This document shows, piece after piece, positions 34,945-44,804 of a stretch of DNA of 53,471 bases. Within the stretch, counting starts at the first letter, position 1; every line of letters begins with the position of its first letter. Source of the DNA: Pseudomonadota bacterium (lineage in GTDB: Bacteria > Pseudomonadota > Alphaproteobacteria > Sphingomonadales > Sphingomonadaceae). The stretch spans positions 1 to 53,471 of the forward strand of contig CAUJJI010000041.1 in assembly GCA_963205265.1 (NCBI GenBank), written 5' to 3'. Under the pieces are notes generated by a model. The model had not been told where the DNA came from. It did not search any database and was given only the letters and a program-made list of their open reading frames with translations. Position numbers and translations under genes: made by a program.

Positions 34945-36534
34945 CTATTCGGCGAAGCGCCGGAAATAGCTCTCCTCGCGCCAGCGCGGCTTCTCGGGAT
35001 TGTCGGCGACCCGGCGCAGCAGCTGGGCGGACCAGGCGTTGAACTGCATGGCATCGCCGCGACGGATCGGCTGGGCGACGTCGTCGCGCGGGGAATGGTA
35101 GATGTTCGCGCGCCAGGCGCGTTCGATGTCCGCCTCGGGCGTGCCGGCGGCAAAGCCGAACTTCAGGAACAGCGCGGGGATGCCGGCGCGCACGAAGCTG
35201 TACTGGTCGGACCGGATGAACACGTTGCGGTCGGGGAAGGGATCGGGAACCACCGGCAGGCCCATGGCCGCGGAAACCTGCGCAGCGTCGTCGCCCATCG
35301 TGCTTTCCTCGTAGCCGATCGGGGTGACGCTGGTCAGCGGGAAGATCGGCAGCGGCATGTCGAAGTTGATGTTCGCTACCAGCGAGGCCGCGGGCACTGT
35401 CGGCCGCCTGGCGAAGTAGCGCGAGCCGAGCAGGCCCATCTCCTCCGCCGTAGGGACGAAGAACAGGATCGAGCGGCGCGGCCGCTTGCCCCGCCGGGCA
35501 AGGTCGCGCGCGATGGCGACGACGTTGGCGACGCCGACGGCATTGTCGATCGCGCCGTTGTAGATGGCGTCGCCGTCGATCGGCTCGTTCACCCCCAGCC
35601 CGTCGAGATGGGCGCTGAGCACGACGTGCTCCGCCGCCAGCCTGCGGTCGCTGCCCGGCAGGCGGCCGATGACGTTGGCGCTGCGCACGGCGCGCGTCGC
35701 GGCGGCGATCCGCGCGGTGAACCGCAGCGGCAGGTCGAAGCGCGGCAGCGGCTTGGAAGCGTCGGCCAGCGCCGCCAGCTCGGCGAACGAATGGGCCGCT
35801 CCGGCAAAGAGCCGCCCGGCGCTGTCGGGCGAGAAGCTGGCCGACATGAACGGGCCCTCGACTTCGCGCAGCGCGGCATCGGCGAGGTACATCGACGGCC
35901 GCGCGGCAAGCGCCAGCTGCCGCTCCCAGGGGATTTCCACCTGCCGGGGCGAAGTCAGCGCAATCAGGCCCACGGCCCCGCGCTCGACCAGCAGCCGGGC
36001 ACGTTCGGAGCGGGCGTTGGCCTTGCGCGATCCGGGGATGTCCTGCGGCCCGCCCGAGATCACCAGCACCACCTTGCCGCGCAGGTCGAGGCCGGCGAAG
36101 TCGTCGTGGCCGAGCTCGGGGATCGACAGCCCGTAGCCGGCGAAGACCATCGGTGCATCGACGGCTGCGGGCATGGGATGCGCGCCGCGGAAATAGAGAT
36201 CGCGCGGAATGGCCAAGGGTGCGGCAGCACCGCCGCCTGCCAGTGCCGCCTGGCTCGCTCCCGTGGCAAAGCGCTGCTCGACGAAGTCGACCGGCTGGAA
36301 GTAGCCCTGGGTCCCCGCGGGTTTCAGCCCGATGCGGCGGAATTCGCGGGCGACATGGTCGGCCGCCCTGTCGTAGCCCGGAGAGCCGGTCATCCGCCCG
36401 GCAAGGCTGTCGTCGGCCAGCACCGCAACCGTCTGCCACCAGCGCTCGGCCGGGCCGCTGCCGGCCTCGACGCTGCCGCTTGCCATGAGCGCGAGAGCCA
36501 GCCCCGCCCCGAGCCGGAACCGTGCCGGGCTCAT
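34945..36534 (-). CDS. Exported M28-family metallopeptidase
   Basis: A 529-residue secreted zinc aminopeptidase-type enzyme. A signal peptide (to about residue 24) is followed by a protease-associated insert and the M28 core: SAHLDGLG with His and Asp, NGAIDNAVGVANV, PTAEEMGLLGS with the catalytic Glu pair, NINFDM and YHSPRDD as remaining zinc ligands. The family's usual HxDH is HLDG here, still with both ligands. Likely removes N-terminal amino acids from peptides. Its ATG overlaps the beta-lactamase stop by four bases, so the pair is co-translated. Confidence 0.9.
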   Translation of the reverse strand: MSPARFRLGAGLALALMASGSVEAGSGPAERWWQTVAVLADDSLAGRMTGSPGYDRAADHVAREFRRIGLKPAGTQGYFQPVDFVEQRFATGASQAALAGGGAAAPLAIPRDLYFRGAHPMPAAVDAPMVFAGYGLSIPELGHDDFAGLDLRGKVVLVISGGPQDIPGSRKANARSERARLLVERGAVGLIALTSPRQVEIPWERQLALAARPSMYLADAALREVEGPFMSASFSPDSAGRLFAGAAHSFAELAALADASKPLPRFDLPLRFTARIAAATRAVRSANVIGRLPGSDRRLAAEHVVLSAHLDGLGVNEPIDGDAIYNGAIDNAVGVANVVAIARDLARRGKRPRRSILFFVPTAEEMGLLGSRYFARRPTVPAASLVANINFDMPLPIFPLTSVTPIGYEESTMGDDAAQVSAAMGLPVVPDPFPDRNVFIRSDQYSFVRAGIPALFLKFGFAAGTPEADIERAWRANIYHSPRDDVAQPIRRGDAMQFNAWSAQLLRRVADNPEKPRWREESYFRRFAE

Positions 36535-37427
36535 GACGCGATAGCTCGCGCGCAGAGCCGTCCGACATCGGCGAGAACCGCTTCCGCGGCAGGATCGATA
36601 CCCTCGGCGTGGACCTTCGGCTGGAAATAGGCGGCGACGATCAGCGGCGCTCGGCCGGGCGGCCCGCCGTAAGCGAGGTCGACATAGGTGGTAGAGCGCG
36701 GATCGGTGCCGGTGCCGGTCTTGTCCCCGGCCAGCCAATCGCCCGGAAATCCGGGCCGCAGGCGGCGCTTGCCGGTCTCGACCTCGGCCATCCAGCGCAC
36801 CAGCGTGGCGCGATCGCGCGGATCGAGCACCTCGCCCGTCACCAGTGCGGCAACCGTCGCCGCCATTGCCGCCGGCGTGGTCGTATTCGCCTCGCTGCCC
36901 GGCAGGACGACATTGAGCTCGGGCTCGTAGTGGTCGAGGCGGCTCACGCCGTCGCCGGTCTCGCGCCAGAAGCCGGTCAGCGCCTGCGGGCCGCCCAGTC
37001 GGCGCAGCAGCAGGTTCGCCGCCGTGTTGTCGCTGGTGACGAGCGTGCCATGGGCGAGTTCCTCCAGAGTCAGGCCGGCCGCGACGTGGGCGCCGGTGAC
37101 CGGGCTGTTGGGCAGCAGTTCGGCTTGCGACCAGCGAAGGCGCTCGGCGAGCTGCCATGAGCCGCGCCGGCCGCCGCGCAGCACCATGGCGGCCAGCGAA
37201 AGCTTGAACGAGCTGCAGTGGGCAAAGCGCTCGGCCTCGCGCCAGCCGAAGCGCCGGCCGGTGGCCGTGTCGACGACGCACGCGCCGAGCCGCCCCTGCG
37301 CCTTGGCCTCGATCGCTGCGAGGTCGCGGTCGAAATCGGCGGCGCCTTGTTCCCTGGCCGCCGCGCAGCCGGCAAGCGCGGCTGCCGTGATCAGGGCAAG
37401 CGCGCCGCGTCGGTCGATCGAATCCAT
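36531..37427 (-). CDS. bla: Class A beta-lactamase (putative lipoprotein)
   Basis: A 298-residue serine beta-lactamase with all class A motifs: Ser72-Ser-Phe-Lys75 (SxxK), Ser132-Asp-Asn134, Glu168 in EPELN, and Lys236-Thr-Gly238. It hydrolyses beta-lactams in the periplasm. The signal sequence ends in LAGC, so it is probably anchored as a lipoprotein at Cys21. AGGAG precedes the ATG. It is joined by a four-base overlap to the M28 peptidase and has no LysR-type regulator beside it, so expression is likely constitutive. The spectrum cannot be read from sequence. Confidence 0.92.
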   Translation of the reverse strand: MDSIDRRGALALITAAALAGCAAAREQGAADFDRDLAAIEAKAQGRLGACVVDTATGRRFGWREAERFAHCSSFKLSLAAMVLRGGRRGSWQLAERLRWSQAELLPNSPVTGAHVAAGLTLEELAHGTLVTSDNTAANLLLRRLGGPQALTGFWRETGDGVSRLDHYEPELNVVLPGSEANTTTPAAMAATVAALVTGEVLDPRDRATLVRWMAEVETGKRRLRPGFPGDWLAGDKTGTGTDPRSTTYVDLAYGGPPGRAPLIVAAYFQPKVHAEGIDPAAEAVLADVGRLCARAIAS

Positions 37428-37757
37428 CGCGCTCCTTTCTCCCGGCGAGGCAGCAGCATGCCGAATGCGCGATCCCGGCGCCATGCGATGCTTTGCGTAT
37501 GCCGGCATGAGCGCGCGCGATCGAGGGCCGATCGCCATGGCAGAAAAAATTGCCGCCGGCGCATGCGGAAGGTGAGGCCCCGCGCCTCTATGGACGGAAC
37601 GACAGTGGGGATTGAAGCGACGCGCGGATGGATCGCCCGGGCAACGAAGTCCGGCGTTGAGAGTGCCGCATGGCTGGACTTGCCGTGCTCTGCGCTCTCG
37701 CCGGCGAAATCGAAGCCCGCCTCGCAAGCAGCCGATGATCGCAGGGAGAAGAGGTTC
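37428..37757. other. Divergent region between beta-lactamase and permease genes
   Basis: Three hundred and thirty bases of ordinary G+C content that hold the two divergent promoters. Short open frames run through it but lack support. I see no clear -35/-10 pair, palindrome or riboswitch. Confidence 0.5.
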
Positions 37758-39296
37758 ATGAAACTGCGGATCAAGCCGCTGGACGCCATCCTGGCGACGG
37801 CCGAGAAGAAGGGGCTGCACCGTTCGCTGGGCGGGTTCCAGCTCACCATGCTCGGGATCGGCGCGATCATCGGCACCGGCATCTTCGTGCTGACCGCGGA
37901 AGCCGCGCAGAAGGCTGGGCCGGGCATGATGCTCAGCTTCGTCATCGCCGGCTTCGTCTGCGCCGTGGCGGCGCTGTGCTATTCCGAACTTTCCTCGATG
38001 GTCCCGGTTTCCGGGTCGGCCTATACCTATACCTATGCGGTGATGGGGGAACTGCTGGCCTGGATGGTCGGCTGGGCCCTGGTCCTCGAATATGCCGTCG
38101 CCGCTTCGGCCGTATCGGTCGGCTGGTCGGGCTACTTCGTCGGCCAGCTCAAGGGCTGGTTCGGGATCGACCTGCCGGCGACGCTGGTGGCCGGACCCTT
38201 TGCCGGCGGGCTGGTCAACCTGCCGGCCCTGGTCATCGCCCTGCTGGTGGCGGCACTGCTGACGCTCGGCACCACCGAGAGCGCGCGGGTCAACGCCGTG
38301 CTCGTCTGCATCAAGGTGGCGGCGCTGGCGGCGTTCATCGTGCTGGCGGTGCCGGCCATGCAGATGGACAATTTCACCCCCTTCATGCCGCTGGGCGAGG
38401 CCGGCGTCTACGGCGCGGCGGCGTCGATCTTCTTCGCCTACGTCGGCTTCGACGCGGTCTCTACCGCCGCGGAAGAGACTCGCGATCCGCAGCGCAACGT
38501 GCCGATCGGGCTGATCGGCTCGCTCGGCATCTGCACCCTCTTCTACATTCTCGTCGCCGCCGGGGTGATCGGCTCGCCGCTCGGCGCGCAGCCGGTGTTC
38601 GGCGCCGGGGGCGAAGTGCTTTCGCCGGGAAGCCCCGAGCTTGCGGATCGCTGCCGGGCGGTGGCCATGCTCTCGGCCGAGCCTGTGGCCTGCTCCAAGG
38701 AGGCGCTGGCCTACGTCATGCGCACGCTCGGCTATCCCAACTTCGGCAACCTCATCGGGCTCGCCGCCTTCCTGGCGCTGCCCTCGGTCATCCTGATGAT
38801 GCTGTTCGGCCAGACTCGTATCTTCTTCGTCATGGCGCGCGACGGGCTCCTGCCCGAAGCCCTGGCGAGCATCCATCCGCGCTGGAAGACGCCGCATGTC
38901 GTCACCGCCATCACCGGCATAGCGGTGGCGCTGTTCGCGGCCTTCCTGCCGGTGGGCAAGCTTGCCGACATCTCCAATTCGGGGACGCTCTTCGCCTTCT
39001 TCATGGTCGCCATCGCGGTAATGGTGCTGCGGCGCACCGACCCGGCACGGGCGCGGCCGTTCCGCACGCCTGCGCTGTGGCTCGTCGGGCCGCTGGCCAT
39101 GGTCGGCACGGTGGGCCTCTACGTCTCGCTGCCGTTCGATGCGATGATGGTGCTGCCCGTCTGGGGCGGGGTCGGGCTGATCTTCTATTTCCTCTACGGC
39201 TACCGGAAAAGCCATGTCGGCCGCGGCCAGGTCGAGGTGCACGAGGAAGACGCCGATGTGCCGCCCCGGCCCGTGCCGCCGCTTCCCGAATTATGA
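37758..39296 (+). CDS. Amino acid permease (APC superfamily, CAT-like)
   Basis: A 512-residue inner-membrane amino-acid transporter. The N-terminus carries the APC signature GIGAIIGTGIFVLTA; a later conserved helix is FFAYVGFDAVSTAAEE, and another FGQTRIFFVMARDGLLP. About twelve to thirteen helices are predicted. The closest family is the cationic amino acid transporter/YfnA type found in many bacteria. An insertion with two Cys lies near residue 300. The upstream frame is open for over 500 bases, but the ATG at 37758 has GGGAGAAGAGG before it and gives the expected KLRIKPLDAILA start. Confidence 0.9.
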   Translation: MKLRIKPLDAILATAEKKGLHRSLGGFQLTMLGIGAIIGTGIFVLTAEAAQKAGPGMMLSFVIAGFVCAVAALCYSELSSMVPVSGSAYTYTYAVMGELLAWMVGWALVLEYAVAASAVSVGWSGYFVGQLKGWFGIDLPATLVAGPFAGGLVNLPALVIALLVAALLTLGTTESARVNAVLVCIKVAALAAFIVLAVPAMQMDNFTPFMPLGEAGVYGAAASIFFAYVGFDAVSTAAEETRDPQRNVPIGLIGSLGICTLFYILVAAGVIGSPLGAQPVFGAGGEVLSPGSPELADRCRAVAMLSAEPVACSKEALAYVMRTLGYPNFGNLIGLAAFLALPSVILMMLFGQTRIFFVMARDGLLPEALASIHPRWKTPHVVTAITGIAVALFAAFLPVGKLADISNSGTLFAFFMVAIAVMVLRRTDPARARPFRTPALWLVGPLAMVGTVGLYVSLPFDAMMVLPVWGGVGLIFYFLYGYRKSHVGRGQVEVHEEDADVPPRPVPPLPEL

Positions 39297-39378
39297 CGGC
39301 GCCGCCGTTCAGCCTCCTTCAACATCGTGTTCGGCCACTTCCGCAATGAAGCGGCCGCCATCCGAGAGGAACCCTGCC

Positions 39379-42168
39379 ATGATTCGTGTTTCCCGTCTGC
39401 GCAGGGCCGGCCTGTGCCTTTCCTGCGGACTTGTCTTGGCCTTGGCCGTCCAGGCGCCGCCTGCCGCCGCCGCGCCGAAGCGCCCCACCGCGACCGCCCC
39501 CGCCGACCCGCTGGCCGGTCTCACGCTCGACATACCGGCGACCAGGTTCGTGCTGAAGAACGGCCTGACGCTGATCGTCCACGAAGACCATTCGGCGCCG
39601 CTCGTCGCGGTCAACATCTGGTACCACGTCGGCTCGAAGAACGAACCGGCGGGCAAGACCGGCTTCGCCCACCTGTTCGAGCACCTGATGTTCAACGGTT
39701 CGGAGAACTTCAACGACGACTTCTTCAAGGCGACGCAGAAGATCGGCGCGACCGAGCAGAACGGCACGACCAACGTCGATCGCACCAATTATTTCCAGAC
39801 CGTTCCCAAGGCTGCGCTCGATTCGATCCTCTGGCTCGAAAGCGACCGCATGGGCCACCTGCTCGGCGCGATCGACCAGGCCAAGCTCGACGAGCAGCGT
39901 GCCGTGGTGAAGAATGAGCGGCGCCAGAACTACGAGAACCGCCCCTATGCCAAGGCCTGGGGGCTGATCGCCGCGGCCATGGCGCCCAAGGGCCATCCCT
40001 ACGACCATCTGACGATCGGCTCGATGGAAGACCTCGACGCCGCCAGCCTCGACGACGTCAAGAAGTGGTTCCGCACCTATTACGGGCCGTCGAACGCGGT
40101 GATCGTGCTGTCGGGCGACATCACCCCGGCCGAGGCCAGGGCGAAGGTCGAGAAGTACTTCGGCGACATCGATCCCGGCACGCCGGTCTCGCAGCCGCGT
40201 AGCTGGGTGGTCAGGAAGACCGACACCGTGCGCGAGGTCGCTTACGACCGCGTCGCCCAGGCGCGGCTCTACCGCGTGTGGAACGTGTCCGAATGGACCT
40301 CGCCCGATACCGACCACCTGCAGTTCCTCGGCGGGATCCTGGCGGGCGACAAGAACAGCCGGCTCTACAAGCGGCTGGTGATCGAGGAGCAGCTCGCCAC
40401 TGCGGTCGACGCCGGGGTCGACAACCGCGAGATCGGCGGCCACTTCATGATCACCGCCGATGTCAAGCCCGGTGCCGACGTCGCGCGGGTCGAGGCGATC
40501 GTCGACGAGGTGCTGAAGCGCCTGCTCGCCGCCGGGCCCAGCCAGACCGAGATGGCGCGGGTACGCACGACCATTCTCGCCGGCTTCGCGCGCGGGCTGG
40601 AAAGCATCTCGCAGAAGGCGAGCGTGCTGGCCGAGAACACCGTCTACGGCGGCGATCCCGGCTTCTGGAAGGCCTCGTTCGAACGGCTGAAGGCGGCCCG
40701 GCCCGCCGACCTCCAGCGCGTTGGCAAGGCCTGGCTGAGCCAGGGCGACTACGTGCTGCACATCCTGCCTTTCGGCAACCTCGCCGCGGCGAAGGAGGGC
40801 GCCGACCGCAAGCAGATGCCGCTGCCGGGCCAGGCGGTCGCGGCGACCTTTCCGGCGGTCGAGCGCGCGACGCTCGCCAACGGCATGAAGCTGGTCGTCG
40901 CACGGCGGAGCGGCGTGCCCGTGGTCAACTTCGCAATGCTGCTGCCGACCGGGACGCCGGCCGACTGGAGCGCCACTCCGCAGGGCACCGGCAGCATGGC
41001 GATGAGCCTGCTCGACGAAGGCACCACCAGCCGCAGCCGCGAGCAGATCGCCGAGGAGCTGGGCGGGCTCGGCGCCACGCTTTCCGCCGGCGGCGGCGGC
41101 GAGGAGAGCATGGTCTCGCTGTCGGCGCTGAAGCCCGCGCTGCGCCAGAGCCTCGCGCTCTACGCCGACGTGGTCATGCGCCCGGCCTTCGCACAAGCGG
41201 AGCTCGACCGCCTGAAGGCGCAGTCGCTCGCCGGGCTCGCCCAGTCGCGGCAGGATCCCGGCCGGATGGCCGGGCGCGTATTGACCGCGGTGATGCACGG
41301 CCCCGACAGCGCCTATGGCCGCATTGCGACCGAGGCATCGATCGCCGCGATCGACCGCGCCGGCGTTGCGGCCTTCCACGCGCGCTGGTTCCACCCCAAC
41401 AATGCGACGCTGATCGTCACCGGCGACACCACGCTGGCCGAGGTCCGACCCCAGGTCGAAGCGGCATTCACCGGCTGGAAGAGCGCGCCCGTGCCCGAAC
41501 GGATCGCCCCGATCAGCACGCCGGCGGCCAAGCCCGTGGTCTACCTGATCGACAAGCCCGGCGCGGCGCAAAGCGTGATCCAGGCCGCGGTCCTCGCCCC
41601 GCCGCGCAAGCAGGGGGACGAGATCGCGCGCACAGCGTTCAACACGGCTTTCGGCGGCTCATTCACCTCGCGGCTCAACATGAAGCTGCGCGAGGAAAAG
41701 GGCTGGGCCTATGGCGCGCGCAGCGGCATCGGCGGTGGCAAGGGCTCGCGCCTGTTCACCGCCGGCGCCTCGGTCCAGGCGGACAGGACTGCCGATTCGA
41801 TGACCGAGATCGCCGCGCTGCTCAAGGGCGCAACCAGCGACCGCCGCATCGACGCGCAGGAGCTGACCGGCGCGAAGCAAGAGATGAGCCTCGGCCTGTC
41901 GAGCGAGTGGTCGACGAGCAACGGCATCGCCCAGTATCTGGCGGATCAGGTCGCAAACGATCTGCCCGACGATTACTATGCCCGCTACCCCCAGGACGTC
42001 GCCATGGCGTCTCTGGAAGCGGTCAACGCCGCGGCGGCGAGCTTCCTTGCCGATCGCGCGGTCACCTGGGTGGTCGTCGGCGACCGCGGCAAGATCGAAG
42101 ACAGGATCCGCGCGCTGGGCTTGGGCGAGCTGCGCGTGATCGACGCGGACGGCAAGCCGGTGCGCTGA
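39379..42168 (+). CDS. M16-family zinc metalloprotease (two-domain, exported)
   Basis: A 929-residue pitrilysin-type protease. Signal peptide to about residue 32; the inverted zinc motif HLFEH is at 98-102, with the distal Glu in VVKNERRQNYENRP. Two M16 halves follow: the first (about 50-470) catalytic, the second (about 490-920) inactive, closing a clamshell that degrades peptides. The RNase-like R/Y pair typical of such halves appears as FGGSFTSRLNMKLREEKGWAYG. GAGAGGAA precedes the ATG. It is 82 bases after the permease; the two could form a peptide/amino acid scavenging unit. Confidence 0.93.
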   Translation: MIRVSRLRRAGLCLSCGLVLALAVQAPPAAAAPKRPTATAPADPLAGLTLDIPATRFVLKNGLTLIVHEDHSAPLVAVNIWYHVGSKNEPAGKTGFAHLFEHLMFNGSENFNDDFFKATQKIGATEQNGTTNVDRTNYFQTVPKAALDSILWLESDRMGHLLGAIDQAKLDEQRAVVKNERRQNYENRPYAKAWGLIAAAMAPKGHPYDHLTIGSMEDLDAASLDDVKKWFRTYYGPSNAVIVLSGDITPAEARAKVEKYFGDIDPGTPVSQPRSWVVRKTDTVREVAYDRVAQARLYRVWNVSEWTSPDTDHLQFLGGILAGDKNSRLYKRLVIEEQLATAVDAGVDNREIGGHFMITADVKPGADVARVEAIVDEVLKRLLAAGPSQTEMARVRTTILAGFARGLESISQKASVLAENTVYGGDPGFWKASFERLKAARPADLQRVGKAWLSQGDYVLHILPFGNLAAAKEGADRKQMPLPGQAVAATFPAVERATLANGMKLVVARRSGVPVVNFAMLLPTGTPADWSATPQGTGSMAMSLLDEGTTSRSREQIAEELGGLGATLSAGGGGEESMVSLSALKPALRQSLALYADVVMRPAFAQAELDRLKAQSLAGLAQSRQDPGRMAGRVLTAVMHGPDSAYGRIATEASIAAIDRAGVAAFHARWFHPNNATLIVTGDTTLAEVRPQVEAAFTGWKSAPVPERIAPISTPAAKPVVYLIDKPGAAQSVIQAAVLAPPRKQGDEIARTAFNTAFGGSFTSRLNMKLREEKGWAYGARSGIGGGKGSRLFTAGASVQADRTADSMTEIAALLKGATSDRRIDAQELTGAKQEMSLGLSSEWSTSNGIAQYLADQVANDLPDDYYARYPQDVAMASLEAVNAAAASFLADRAVTWVVVGDRGKIEDRIRALGLGELRVIDADGKPVR

Positions 42169-42264
42169 TTGCCCGAACCCTCCCAAGGAAGTGCGGAAAT
42201 CGGTCCGCGGCGCATTCTAACAGGCGGCAGACCCGCTGCCGTGCCATGCAAGGGAGCTTTGCTC

Positions 42265-42675
42265 ATGTCCCTGTGCGCGAGACCAATGTCCGGCATCGTC
42301 CTGCTGGCCGCGGGAGCGGCGGTTTCCTGGGGATGCGCGCCGCCGCCTGCGCAATCGCCTTCCGCAATCGGCCGTTCCTGCTTCGACAGCGGCCTCGTCG
42401 AAGGATTCGAGTCCGACAAGGATGCCTCGGTGAAGCTCCATCTGCGCGGCGGGGACATTTATCGCATCGATCTCGTCGGCGGCAATTGCCGCGACGTGGG
42501 CTGGAGCACGGCCATCGCCTTCGAAACCAGAAGCGGCCGCACCGTCTGCACCGGGTCCCAGGCCGGAGACATCAAGGTCTCGTTCCGCGATCCCACCTCG
42601 AGCCGGGCCGTGCGCTGTGACGTCGCCGGCGTCACCCGGCTGCCTGCCGAAGCGCGGGGAGGGGGCAAGCCATAG
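42265..42675 (+). CDS. DUF6491-like exported protein
   Basis: A 136-residue exported protein with a short signal and Cys-rich mature part: CFDSGLVEGFES, LRGGDIYRIDLVGGNC, TVCTG and a last Cys in RCDVAGV. The pattern matches DUF6491 proteins of sphingomonads, of unknown function. The ATG at 42265 follows AAGGGAG and gives the signal directly; the upstream frame is open but lacks support. A terminator follows. Confidence 0.75.
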   Translation: MSLCARPMSGIVLLAAGAAVSWGCAPPPAQSPSAIGRSCFDSGLVEGFESDKDASVKLHLRGGDIYRIDLVGGNCRDVGWSTAIAFETRSGRTVCTGSQAGDIKVSFRDPTSSRAVRCDVAGVTRLPAEARGGGKP

Positions 42676-42692
42676 CCCCGGCTCGGGCAGCA

Positions 42693-42725
42693 AAAGGCCC
42701 CCGGGCGGATTGACCGGAGGCCTTT
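42693..42725. terminator. Convergent terminator
   Basis: A 12-bp stem (AAAGGCCCCCGG with one mismatch to its partner) around a nine-base loop, with A- and T-runs at its ends, between the convergent DUF6491-like and RcnB-like genes. Confidence 0.75.
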
Positions 42726-42743
42726 CGTGCAGTCTGCCTGCTT

Positions 42744-43196
42744 TCAATAGCGGCGGCGGTATCCGTCGTTATCGTCGAGCGCGCCGCTGATGATCAGCCC
42801 GATCAGGCCCGTGGCGATCGCCGCCATGACGATCTCGCCGCTGTCGGTACGATAGTAGCGGTATCCGCGCCACGGCCGCTCGAGTCCGTAGCGGCGGTAG
42901 TCGTCGATCCAGTACCGGCGGTTGTTGTAATAGGGATAGCGCTGCCCGCTGCGCCAGCGGCCCTTGTAGCCGCTGTAGCCGTGCCGCCCGCCCCAGTAGT
43001 GGACCCGGTCGCGGCGGTTGTCGCGCCGGTCGTATTGATCCGGCCGCCCGTCGCGATCGCGGTCGCGGTTCCATTCGCGGCGGTCCGGAACGCCGTCGCG
43101 GTCCCGATCGCGCATCTGCGCCTGGGCCGGGACTGCCGCAAGGACACTGCCGGCCGCGGCTATCGCCGTGATCACGCCAAGAACTGATTTTCGCAT
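42744..43196 (-). CDS. RcnB-like exported protein
   Basis: A 150-residue periplasmic protein: signal peptide (about 1-26, ending AQA), an Arg/Asp-rich stretch with two DRDRDG loops that look like weak calcium sites, a Tyr/Arg-rich middle (WRSGQRYPYYNNRRY), then the RcnB domain end (LERPWRGYRYYRTDSGEIV) and a hydrophobic helix AAIATGLIGLIISGAL. RcnB relatives affect metal (nickel/cobalt) handling in the periplasm. The start at 43196 was chosen over longer ones by its AGGAG site and the signal peptide. Confidence 0.8.
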   Translation of the reverse strand: MRKSVLGVITAIAAAGSVLAAVPAQAQMRDRDRDGVPDRREWNRDRDRDGRPDQYDRRDNRRDRVHYWGGRHGYSGYKGRWRSGQRYPYYNNRRYWIDDYRRYGLERPWRGYRYYRTDSGEIVMAAIATGLIGLIISGALDDNDGYRRRY

Positions 43197-43343
43197 CGCT
43201 TTCGCTCCTACCTGGGCCGATTTGGCCATTTGGGTCGCGTAGGGAGCAAACGGCCTGGCGGCTGCGATGTTCCGGATTGTTCCTCTGGGCGGCGAACCCA
43301 CCATCGACGATAAGGTCGGTAGCGTCGGTTTCCATCCGACAGT

Positions 43344-44804
43344 ATGAGGGCACAGGGGAGACAGGTGGCCAGGCCAGATCGCGACGCTTCGACCGACAGG
43401 ACAGGTTGGCTGATTGCCGGGGTCATCCTCGCTCTGGCCTTCGTGTTGCGCGCACCGACGTTCGGTGATCCGGCGCTACACACCGACGAAGAGTTCTACT
43501 TCTATGTCGGCCAGCAAATGCTCGACGGGCGGTTGCCCTACGTGGACATCTGGGATCGCAAGCCTTTCGGGTTGTTCGCCATCTACGCAGCGATCGCGGC
43601 GATCTCGCGTTCGGTGGTGGCCTACCAGGTAGCTGCCTGCGTGAGCGCGGCAGCGACGGCGATGCTGTTGACCAAGATCGTCGGCGTGCGCTGGCCGGCG
43701 GCTCTCTGCATCGGGGGTTTGTACCTCGTCCTCGTGCCGCCATTGGGAGGTTTCGGCGGGCAGGCGCCGATCTTCTACAACACGTTCATCGCCGGCGCAG
43801 CCTGGTTGATCGTGGGGGCGCTGCCGACGCTCGACAAAGGCCGGATTCCGTGGCGCGTCTATGCGGCCATGGGCGTTTGCGGCCTGGCATTGACGATCAA
43901 GCAGACGGTCATCGCCGAGGCGGCTTTCTTCGGTCTCTATGCGCTGGCTGCGGCTCGTCGCGGAGGCATGGGCTGGGGCCGTCTGGCTGCGACCCTATCC
44001 GCCTTCGCGGCGATCGGGGCACTGCCCTGGTTGGCCGTCGGCGCGTTCTATGCCTTCGAAGGCCATTGGGCCGACTATTACCAGGCGATGGTGACTTCCA
44101 ACTTCGACAAGGGTGCGCATCCGCTGCCGCGGCGGATCGCTTCCACCACGCTGATGTTGAAGCCCCTCTGGTTGCCGATCATTGCCGCAGGCGCCGGATT
44201 GGCGGTGGCGCCGCGGCTCCGGGTGTTCTTCGGCAGCTGGCTGCTGGTGGCAATGGCGGCGCTGTTCCTGGTGCCGAACTTCTATTGGCACTACGGGCTG
44301 CCGCTGCTGGTGCCGGCGTTGTGCTGCATGGCCTTCCTCTTCGACCGCTGGCCGGCGCTCATCGTCTTCGCGCTGGGCGGTGGGCTTTGGGCCCTCGCCC
44401 ATGCACGGACATTCGATGTAGAGCTGCACCGGAAGGCACGGGCAAACATGGTTGCGGCGGCACAGGATATCGACCGCCATGGGAGGACGCTCTTCGTCTA
44501 TGACGGGCCAGTCTATCTCTATGCGATGACGCGGGCGAAGCCGCTGTCGAACATCGTTCTCCCCTGGCATCTGAAAGAGAAGGTTGAGGACGGGGTGAGC
44601 GGCCGCAGCCAGCACGCGATCGTGGCCGAGATTCTCCGGCGACGGCCCGAGACGGTCACGTTCCATGACGGACCGCAGAGGGTAGAAGGCACGCGAGCGA
44701 TGGTGCGCGACTATGTCAGGAAGCGCTGCCGGAAGATCGCCGACCGTACATCCTACGAGTCATTCTCGCCACGGCCATTCAGCATTTACGCCGGCTGCAG
44801 ATAG
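43344..44804 (+). CDS. Polytopic glycosyltransferase (GT39/ArnT-like)
   Basis: A 486-residue inner-membrane protein with about eleven hydrophobic helices. After the first helix comes an acidic loop motif HTDEEFYFYVGQQ and VDIWDRKPFG, the pattern of PMT/ArnT-type transferases that use polyprenyl-phosphate sugars. A soluble C-terminal domain (about 370-486) ends in Arg/Lys-rich helices. It is the last gene of the chromosomal type before the mobile element. It may glycosylate a lipid or surface polymer. No partner polymer genes are visible. Confidence 0.75.
   Translation: MRAQGRQVARPDRDASTDRTGWLIAGVILALAFVLRAPTFGDPALHTDEEFYFYVGQQMLDGRLPYVDIWDRKPFGLFAIYAAIAAISRSVVAYQVAACVSAAATAMLLTKIVGVRWPAALCIGGLYLVLVPPLGGFGGQAPIFYNTFIAGAAWLIVGALPTLDKGRIPWRVYAAMGVCGLALTIKQTVIAEAAFFGLYALAAARRGGMGWGRLAATLSAFAAIGALPWLAVGAFYAFEGHWADYYQAMVTSNFDKGAHPLPRRIASTTLMLKPLWLPIIAAGAGLAVAPRLRVFFGSWLLVAMAALFLVPNFYWHYGLPLLVPALCCMAFLFDRWPALIVFALGGGLWALAHARTFDVELHRKARANMVAAAQDIDRHGRTLFVYDGPVYLYAMTRAKPLSNIVLPWHLKEKVEDGVSGRSQHAIVAEILRRRPETVTFHDGPQRVEGTRAMVRDYVRKRCRKIADRTSYESFSPRPFSIYAGCR

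Noticed and set aside
31729..36630. A 1633-codon plus-strand open frame over the RND permease and peptidase region
   Set aside because: High G+C DNA keeps alternative frames open. The product has no domain, and the permease and M28 frames explain the DNA.
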